From assembly GCA_001557505.1 (NCBI GenBank), contig LSAX01000006.1:1736001-1800000 (forward strand): a DNA stretch of 64,000 nt. Direction: 5' to 3'. Under the pieces are notes generated by a model. It ran no database searches. It saw only the letters and a program-made list of their open reading frames with translations, and was not told the origin of the DNA. The position numbers and the translations under genes are program-made. How positions within the stretch are numbered: position 1 is the first letter of the stretch; every line of letters begins with the position of its first letter. Below are positions 56,153 to 64,000 of this stretch, piece by piece. Source of the stretch: Reticulascus tulasneorum. Taxonomy: Eukaryota; Ascomycota; Sordariomycetes; Glomerellales; Reticulascaceae.

Positions 56153-57601
56153 CGTGAAACAGAATAGACAGCCCGTCCGGTCAATTGGAAAGCCAAGAAG
56201 CGAGGGTAAAACAGGTTCCAGAGCAGAGCTTCCCTTCGAGATCGGCGTCCGCCGCGGTACGACGTAAGGAGGACGCGCATGATATTTGTAGCTGAGGGTT
56301 CAGCTCCGAGCAGCAGCGTCACATTCCCCCAGATGGAGCAGCTGGGAAAGCTGCAGCTGGGTTCGGATCTGCCAAGAAAACGGCCAGGTCCGATATTGCG
56401 GCGGGACTGGAATGGTCCCTGGCGAGCGTTGTCAGTGGCTCGCCTTCGTCCTCGGGCTCGGTGACTGCATTCGCAAAAGCAGCCAGCAGAATGGGCGAAT
56501 ACCAAATGATCGGCGCAGGGGTCGTATCAATTGCCCTGTCAGATCACTCCGTCCCTGGCACGTTTCCCTCGCCACGGCAGTCCAAAAGAACGCGCCGTTG
56601 GCTGCTAGCCGAAGTTGACCATGCCCTTTTCTGCAGGTCCTTTGGGGGAAGGGGGACGCAAAGCCCCCAATTGCGGAAACGGCAGAGCTGCGTCGAATCG
56701 AGAAGCTGAGGAGGCGTGGATGGTGATTGGTTCCCCAGGCACGGTAGTCATGAATCAAAATGGGATTGCGAAGGACTTTTAATCCGGCCTATGGGAGGCG
56801 TCAGAGAGTTGCGAGAATGTACGGGTGTAAAGGTTGGCTCGTTGGGAGATTGGCCTTACCTGGGTTTGCCCCAGACCAAGATAGTGCATCGTGGCGCTAA
56901 CGGCTGAGCTTGTGGCCGCTATCTCGCCTGCCTATTATCGCTTTCACGTGCTGGAACTTTGGGGTTTTCTAGAGCCTGCACCCATGCCGAGATCCCGTTC
57001 AGGCTTCATCCCGGGCAATTGAGATATGGTTTTGGTGGCTCCAACTAGCCTCATCCAGCCCCAACGGCCGGCTGACGCCGCCACTCGCCCAAACTCCACG
57101 ACGAATAAACCATTCACGCTACGAAGCATGGCAACATTGGATAGTCATTCAGTCAGACAAGTACTACCTAAACTCATCACTGAGGCAAGCCTTCGCACCA
57201 TTCAACCATTGTGTAAAAACAGACTTTTGCATTTCTTTATACAGCCAGTCGGCAAGCGCTCGATCACGGCGACTGTCTCACTGGGAGCTAATAGTTATTC
57301 ATCTACCGCTCTAAACCCATCAGCTAATTATGAGATGGGATCTCCCGGGCGGTGCCGCTCCCCCTTTACGGAGAACAGCCCACTGGTAGGTAGCCCGGAA
57401 GAGTTAGAATTCATGCCGTAGCAACATCTTCGGCAACGACAGGATGAGTGTTTTGTCTTCTAGACAGAAACTGCTCGTTCGATCCCGCGGCCTGCCATTG
57501 TGGACTACAGGTCACCTCCTCGCGACACTCTGCACTCACGCCTCGATTCCGCTCTTTTCCCCCTCCTATTCAGTAGAGGATGCTGGCGAAATCTTGGGAT
57601 T
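56153..57601. other. Intergenic region between the two secreted-protein genes
   Basis: 1.45 kb, probably containing the promoter of the nuclease gene and the 3' UTR of the repeat protein. Open frames on both strands lack motifs. Confidence 0.5.
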
Positions 57602-58532
57602 TCAAGTCCAAAGCGGTGCTGAGCGAGATGGCGACCGGCCTCGTCGGGCATTGCGGTCGGCAGAATCTTGGCTACGACCAAGGATCTGTAATGCACATGT
57701 CAGTTGTTGAAATCGCATGGCAAGAGCACGCCATGAAGCTTGGAATACTTACGCTGGCAAGGATTCTCGCAACCCCGCTCTGTGGCTGAACTGCATCGGC
57801 CGCGTCGTCTGCCGCCTCTTCATCATCAGCGTCATCCTGTTCCTCAGCAACGTCGGCGGCCTTCAAGGCGTCGTTCTCGGCATCTTCTGCTTGCTCTTCA
57901 GCATCAGCTGCAGCCGTGTCCTGGATCTTAGCAACAATGCCAACACCTGCGAGGGCGGCGTCGTCAGCCGCCTCTTCATCATCAGCGTCATCCTGTTCCT
58001 CGGCAACGTCGGCGGCCTTCAAGGCGTCGTTCGCGGCATCGTCTGCTTGCTCTTCAGCATCAGCTGCAGCCGTTTCCTGGATCTTAGCAGCAACGCCATC
58101 AGCTGCAGCGGCTCCCGCTCCCTTGGCCTTCTTCGCTGCTTTCTTCGCTGCTTTCTTCGCTGCTTTCTTCCCTTGGGCCTTGGCCTTCTTGCCCTTTGCA
58201 CCTGGAGCGGTGGCGTTGGCCGGAGCAGTAGCATTGCCTGCGAGAGCGGTGACATTCGCAGCACCCACGGCTGGGGCAGTGACGTTCGCAGCCTGATTGC
58301 CCTTGGCCTTCTTGCCTTTCTGCTGCCTGGTTGTCAGATGTCTGTCCTCGTAGGCTCTAGCCACAACATCTTCAGTCTCTGCTGCAGGTCAGTGAATGAA
58401 AGTTAGTTTATTAATCTATATTGACTCACGATGGGGGTAGGTAAGTCTGGCGTCCAGCGGGTTGGCCGGAACAGCAGCGACAAAGGAGGCGAGAGCGCCC
58501 AATGTGAGAAGGATGGCACCGGTGGTCTTCAT
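57602..58532 (-). CDS. Secreted low-complexity protein with Lys/Ala block and two acidic repeats
   Basis: Exons on the minus strand: 58532-58430, 58381-57753 and 57685-57602, giving 271 aa. The signal peptide is MKTTGAILLTLGALASFVAA. After a short linker come NVTA/NATAP stretches with possible N-glycosylation sites and a basic block of KKAA repeats (about residues 106-121). Two 44-residue acidic units (AKIQ(E/D)TAAADAEEQ...) with only three differences follow at about 133-176 and 185-228. There is no enzymatic motif and the protein is probably disordered. The last intron has good GTAAGT and TTACAG signals but contains no stop in frame. If retained, the protein ends at 57672 instead, with a Cys-containing tail. 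Function is unknown. Confidence 0.75.
57801..58088 (-). repeat. Two near-identical 132-bp coding repeats
   Basis: Units at 58088-57957 and 57932-57801 encode 44-residue Ala/Asp/Glu-rich segments differing at three residues, separated by eight residues. The close identity suggests recent duplication or ongoing homogenisation. Confidence 0.9.
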
Positions 58533-61028
58533 GATGAATGATTGTTATGTAGAATTTGGTAGGAGAGGCAAGAAAAGAAAAGAAAGTTTTCTGACAAGAA
58601 TAATATACGAAAAACGGGTTCACAGAACCACGAAGTTTAAAGCTGTACAGAAAGAAGATAAGAAAACGGAAACACAACAATTGGGACCAGCCGGGAGAAG
58701 GAGGCAAAACACTTGATATAAGAGTGAAATTGAACGTGAAGGAGAAGAAAGAGAGGAACCACTTTTGAGCGAAGATGGGACGACTAGAATTATAAGGTTA
58801 TCACCGAGCTCCCCAGACGCTTCTCGTTCCAGGCCGTGGAAAGACCCAGGCGCAGGAGCCATTGCCAAAGTCTTTGAGTCCCATGCCAAGAAAGGCGAGC
58901 CTGTCCATTCGGGCATCGAACCACGGCGAATTGGCTATTTGGTGGAAACGACCAGGTCAGACGGCAGTTTGAGAAAGGTCAACAAGGGCCGGGAGTCGAT
59001 CATGCCAAGCTGAACAGGCAAGGGAATAATTACTAAACCTCGACTACTCAGGGAGAAACTCAAAATAGATCAGCACTGGGGACCGGACCGGAGGCTTGCT
59101 CCTGAGGGAAAATACTGGTCTGTCGATTGTCATAAATTTCCTGATCCAGGTGAAGCAGCAAATTTTCAGACGTTGTAAGAGAGACAAGGAACTGAGGATG
59201 TTGGCGTTTCATCCCACGTTGAAGAGGACCAGCCCCCCCCCCCCCCCCCCCCCCACTTTTCTCTTCACCCTCGCCCTGGTTAGGAGCTGGCGAAGGGAAG
59301 AGCCAAGTTTCCGCGGAAGGTGTTTGATGCAGAGGCCGTATGATCGCCTGTACGCGAAGGGAATCTATGGCACATCGCTGCTGGACCGGGACAGATCACT
59401 GGCAATCATAAGGCTTGTCTGCTATGTGAATCCACAAAGAATTGGACCGAAGGTGGTGGTACTCCCAAGAATCCCCCCAGCAACTTTTGGGGCTCTGGTT
59501 TTGTATGGGGCTCCAGGGCCTAGAGCCCAGTCACACCCCGTGCTGGAAGGCTCTGTTGGTGGCTTCGTTTCGAGATGTGCTTGGGACTACCAAGGTCTGT
59601 CTCGAAGTTTGCTGATCCTCGAAAATCGCTGCCTTGACTGCACATTCCACCGTCCTTCTCGTCTCACCTTGACTGCACCGTCCTTGCTTGCGAGAATAAA
59701 AACGCCATAATATGTCATCTTCGCTCATCTCGCGAGGGACGGCTTCTTCGGGAGCGTGTTCGAGGTTTAGTAGACGTGATCTTGGCTCCGATCATGACCT
59801 CCGAAGCTAACAGCAATAGGGGCGGTCTCGAATATTTCCTCTTTGGTTCTTCCTGGCTCCGTCTGTTTTTTTCTTTCTTATTGTTTTCCTTCTCCTGTTT
59901 TGGGTTTTATTTGTATTATGTCATTCCAGTCTCGGGCAGACAGGTTCTTTAGCGTGCGAGTGAACTGGTAGTACGGCCTCGTCTGTCTCAAACAGTCGAC
60001 GGCTATCCGAGTTTGAGGCATGAAGCGTTCTTTTGCCACAGACCAACAACAAACGGAGAGCAACAGCCATCTGCGTCGCGGGCCAAGCCACTGATTGGTC
60101 TAGGCTCTTCGGAGCTGCTCTATTTAAAAATGTTCAGTCTCGGTCAAGGTCTGGTCCTGGCATGGCATCTCTTCCTTGCTGCCATTCAGCAAATATCCAT
60201 TCAAACAAATACATGGAGCTGTCTTCCGTCGTTGAATGGGGGAAATCCGGCTCGCCTCTCGACTTTACTGCATCCCTCGTGCGTGTAGAAGATCTTGCCA
60301 ATGGAGCAACGACACCTCGATTTAGAGCATTAGGCTCTCGCTCCCTCGAGTTTCTTTCCCATCTGGTCTTTCTCAAACGCAGTGCTCTGCCCATTTTGGC
60401 CTTCGGTCTCTACACTCTCGAGCCACGGACTTCCTACCGGATCCAAACCTTCCACGTGAGCGCATAACGAAGACGATGAACTCTAGGATGCGACCGTGAA
60501 GCAGCTGATGGCCTAGACTCTGCTAGTCTGTGGAGCCAAAAGAGAGCCCCAGGTTGTTTCGTTTCGAGATTCGAGGTCCGTTGTGTCCCGGGGTTTGGGG
60601 CAACGTCGCATCCAATTTGGGTCAAGCCTCGAATTTGTGAATCTGAAACTGTTTGTTTCCTGTCAAACATTGCAGGAGAGAATAGAGAATCGAACGAGAG
60701 CAAAGATGATGCCCAAAGTTGACTGCAATGACAAATAGGCCCGACGAGTAGGCTGGCACGTTAGGTCCTTCCTTCTTGTTCATGAAATGAGGACTGCAAC
60801 AAGCAGAGCGAGTACCAGAAACCAATGCCATCGCCATTTGCTCTGTACCAGTTTTCGTCATCAAAAACTAGCAAGAATTGATTCAGATCCAACGTAGATT
60901 AATAAAAACTGTATGCTGAGTCCTATGTACACCAAAATCGTCGATCCTTAAGTGCCTCTCCAGCGTGGCGTCCCACTCTTAATGGGGTATATACATCAAT
61001 TTCTCGTCCAGCCCAACGCCAACCACTC
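58533..61028. other. Gene-free region with a C22 run
   Basis: 2.5 kb between the secreted repeat protein and the dioxygenase. A C22 homopolymer lies at 59233-59254. The open frames present are short and lack motifs or splice structure. Confidence 0.5.
59233..59254. repeat. C22 homopolymer
   Basis: A run of 22 C, the longest homopolymer in the window. Its length may be uncertain. Confidence 0.85.
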
Positions 61029-62112
61029 TTACAACGGAACCTGCTTCGGGTCGCCGAAGTGTTTGCCCTTGTAATTCTTCGGAGGCAGGATAACGTTGTA
61101 TTCCAACTGGAGCACGGCCTTGTCATCTCCCTTCAGCTCCTTGAAGTCGCAGAGCAGATCATTCTTCACGGCAAAGACCGTGTCAGTCTCCAGCCACGGG
61201 TCATCTTTGGGATATAGCTGAGTTGTGCAGCCCTTGAATTCAGGGTGAGTAACCTAGTACTGGTTAGCATACGAGCCGCTTAGTTATTTCTTTACAAATG
61301 TGCTCACCATGATGTGAATATGAGCCGGTCGCATAGGATGTCTATCCATCAGATTCAAAAGCTGGAAGCTGGGCCCGTCTGTTGGCAAGCTATACGCCGT
61401 CGGGTGATAGCAGTAGAACCAGTATTTGCCGTTCTCGTCGGCTCGGAACTTGCCTCGCAGGTTGTTTGGCGATTGGTTGTCCGGGTCCTGGAAGTCGTAC
61501 TTGCCGTTTGCGGAGGCCTGCCAGATGTCGAAGACTGCGCCTGGAATGCCTTTGCCGGTAGTCAGGTCGCTGATGGTGCCGTACATCTTGCACACCTGGC
61601 CATTGGGCGCCTCATCCTGAATGATGCTGGCGCCGAGATCTCGGAACGGGGCGTTGGGGGACCAAAAGGGGCCGAGGATGGAAGATGAGGTGGGGTCGAT
61701 ATCGCCTTCGGCAACGATTTTGTTTGCGATCTCATCTACCAGTCTTGGGGAACATTAGGCGGTGATCGAAATATGAGATTGGGGTTGTGGAACAAACTTA
61801 CGATTCAAGACCAAGGATATCTGAGATTCGGTGGGCTTCGTTTCGCGTCTTAGTCGAAATTTGACCGACGGCGTTTACAAAGTGGACACCGGCCATCCAC
61901 TCATCGATGGTAAGCTCGGTTTCCCGCGCAAAGTCATGAAGATGACGAAGCAACGAGCCCATAACCTCCCTGTGTCTCGGCGTCATGTTTGGGCCCATCG
62001 TCTCAATGACATGAGATGTGAATGTGGGGTCGAATCTCTCCGACGCCTTCGGCTTTGAGGCGCCGTTCGTGCCATTTGTCCCGTGGGTGCCGTTGGTGCC
62101 GTTGGTCGCCAT
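61029..62112 (-). CDS. Intradiol ring-cleavage dioxygenase (catechol / hydroxyquinol 1,2-dioxygenase)
   Basis: Fe(III) enzyme that opens catecholic rings to muconates, feeding the 3-oxoadipate pathway; cytosolic, with no signal peptide. Exons on the minus strand: 62112-61802, 61743-61308 and 61253-61029, giving 323 aa. The N-terminus has an Asn-Gly-Thr repeat ([14 protein letters not shown]). The dioxygenase N-terminal helical domain follows (about 25-105). Predicted iron ligands are Tyr186 (GKYDFQ), Tyr221 (PTAYSLP), His245 and His247 (RPAHIHIM), with spacing matching bacterial enzymes. The [18 protein letters not shown] segment is the family signature. Choice between catechol and hydroxyquinol as substrate is open. 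No other pathway gene lies nearby. Confidence 0.94.
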
Positions 62113-64000
62113 GTTTGGTGTCTTCCAGGATTCGTCGTACTTGAGGGGGTGAGAGGAGATTCGGGCACAGTGAGGATGAGGCTTCGATTTGAAGTCGGGC
62201 GATAGCTCTCAAGTAAGAATACAATCACGGGAAATCAGGCTTCTGAGCAAAGAGGCAGAAGATGCTCTATAGAGGAATGAGAGATGGGGAGGAATAGATT
62301 GATGAACATGACGAAAGTTTGGAGGTGAGCTCCGCATGCTAAATATATATACCGGAAGAACGATCACCACTTGGTGGGCTTGAAGATTTCTGATTGCAAT
62401 ACTGAGTCGGGCATTGGCTGCGATGAGTGCCGTTCGTCAGGAAGATGGTGGTGTCATACCCCGCAAACTGATATCCATGTCGGATTGACGACACGGCTAA
62501 CGTGTTAGTATGCACGTAGTGTAGAGTAGCTCCATCTTTTAGTTTGCGAGGGACATGTGCAAGCCCACCCGCCTTCCTCCCCTCCCCCCTTTCCCCGATC
62601 CCCCAGACTTGGGGAAGAGAAGCAAAAGCTGGGAAAGCAACAGATGGGATGCGGGATGCGCTGCTGCGAAGGGGAGTCCCGCAGCTCCTGGTTAACGTTC
62701 TCACCCATTGTCTCACTGACTGACTAGCTGACTTGGTGACGATAGCGTGAGCTTGAGACAGACATTCAGCCGGATGCAGCGATAGTATTGGGGATAGAGG
62801 TAGTTGTTCCAATAAAGTCAAGTACATTTTGTCTACCTGTATCCCGTGTGTGGTCGGCGATGCACGACAAACCGAACTTTGACGCGTCTGCTGCAGCTGT
62901 TCCCCAATCCGCACGGCAGGACATGGGTTCGGAGACTCGGCAGTCGAGCAAGGCCAGTATCCGACATGGCTTTTTTGACTTCGTACGTCGTGCATTGGAT
63001 CCATTGGATCCATGAACCACCCGTGCCTTTGTCCCATGTGGTAACTTGGTTCAGAACAAGCAGAGAAGGATCGGATACGGCCGATCGGAAGTGAGCCCCC
63101 CTTCGTCCCCAGGACTCATCATACGAGCCTCAATTCCATCTCGAGCCTCTCAAAGAGGGCAGAGGAGACCAGGCCCGACTAGTGTAGAGCTCCCAAGCCG
63201 TGAGATCATAATTCCTGAAATATGGAGATTCGCGGGGTGAGGATAGCATCGGGGAAGAGCCTTTTGCCGGATGGGGGGGCTTCAAAATCAGGCACAGGTC
63301 ACATGTAGTCAGCAGGCTTAGCCCCGAGCCGCAGCCGAATCTTCAGTGGCCCTTATTACCTTGTAGGTACCTTACCTACCATAGTGTACCTAGGTAGAGA
63401 CGACAGTTCTGTACTTGCACTAACTTCCCCCTAACTCGGCACTGTTGGCGTTCGCATGGTTGTCATGGACATCGGCAGGTAAGGAGATAATTAGCGCTCG
63501 GTTTAGGGACGACGAGAAGTACATTTCCATCAGGCAGCGGCAGACAAGAGTACAGCAACCATGGAGCTCTGAATTACCGCCACATCTCCCGATGCCAACC
63601 CGCTAGTATTTTACGACCCCACCACACCCCCATCCCAGACAATGGGGAAATGAGAAGCGATGGAGGGGCAATTCCTCCAAATCTATCTTCCTGATCATAC
63701 GCTAGTTGGATCATGTATCGCGGCTTTGAGCGCGAATTGACAAAGTCAATTGCTCAGGAAAGGCGGAGCGGTTTCGGACTACGTGCTGGTAAACAAGAAG
63801 AGCTTGAAGCTAGGAATCCATGAATCCCGACTTTACCCCCTCTGCGTGTATCTTGGATCGACTCTCTTCAGTCGCATGCCCCCCCCCCCCCCCCTCCATC
63901 ATCATCCCTCTCCCGTCCAGTACTGCCGAAACCCCTAAACGTCATAAGCCAAAAAGATAGAACCGTCCGAGCCCCAGCCTCGCCATGCCCCTCCATCACC
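62113..64000. other. Terminal gene-free region
   Basis: 1.9 kb after the dioxygenase start, which presumably includes its promoter. TACCTAGGTAG-type motifs lie near 63,360-63,400 and a C16 run at 63879-63894. No supportable gene was seen before the window end. Confidence 0.5.

Noticed and set aside
57026..57421. 131-codon plus-strand frame between the secreted-protein genes
   Set aside because: No motif or signal peptide, and it overlaps probable promoter DNA of the nuclease gene.
50420..62112. A secondary-metabolite cluster built from the FAD oxidase and dioxygenase
   Set aside because: No backbone synthase, transporter or pathway regulator lies between them, and the intervening genes are unrelated.
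62339..63037. 232-codon minus-strand frame near the right end
   Set aside because: No motif, poor composition and no splice structure. Likely chance in the dioxygenase upstream region.

Overview
This window is nuclear DNA from a filamentous ascomycete (Pezizomycotina). The evidence is short introns (about 50-70 nt) with GTRNGT donors, CTRAC-like branch sites and YAG acceptors, monocistronic genes on both strands, and typical fungal families: GH92 and GH125 mannosidases, a copper-fist regulator, a C2H2 plus fungal-specific-domain transcription factor, and fungal PAB1, TBP and Hul5. The protein sequences and the many TACCTAGGTA-type intergenic motifs suggest Sordariomycetes, but this is inference. 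I built gene models by joining exons in frame; no transcript data were available.

Layout. 1-10.3 kb: the 3' end of a nitronate monooxygenase, PAB1 (minus) with a long A-rich leader, and the HECT ubiquitin ligase Hul5. 10.8-17.1 kb: two secretory-pathway mannosidases in divergent orientation, GH125 (exo-alpha-1,6) and GH92 (alpha-1,2). 17.7-24.4 kb: mitochondrial ETF-ubiquinone oxidoreductase, a 3.8-kb gene-free stretch, and TATA-binding protein. 25.3-35.3 kb: an FAD amine oxidase-like protein, an SR140-type splicing protein, a copper-fist regulator with two Cys-rich motifs, and an RS-rich nuclear protein.

36-40 kb is the accessory-looking part. Two divergent genes for paralogous six-cysteine small secreted proteins flank a non-coding tandem array of about 1.1 kb with a hierarchical unit structure and RIP-like decay. 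A broken coiled-coil gene lies beside it. 40.1-49.1 kb: an EFM7-like methyltransferase, 5.1 kb without supportable genes, and a C2H2 transcription factor. 50.4-62.1 kb: a PCMH-type FAD oxidase, a DUF2461 protein, a secreted endonuclease/exonuclease-like protein, a secreted protein with a basic block followed by two near-identical acidic repeats, and an intradiol (catechol/hydroxyquinol type) dioxygenase. The last 1.9 kb has no supportable gene.

The two mannosidases plausibly cooperate on alpha-mannan. The secreted paralogue pair is the best candidate for something undescribed. Most other genes are housekeeping or general metabolism, with no clear biosynthetic cluster. No tRNA, rRNA, intact transposon or CRISPR was recognised.
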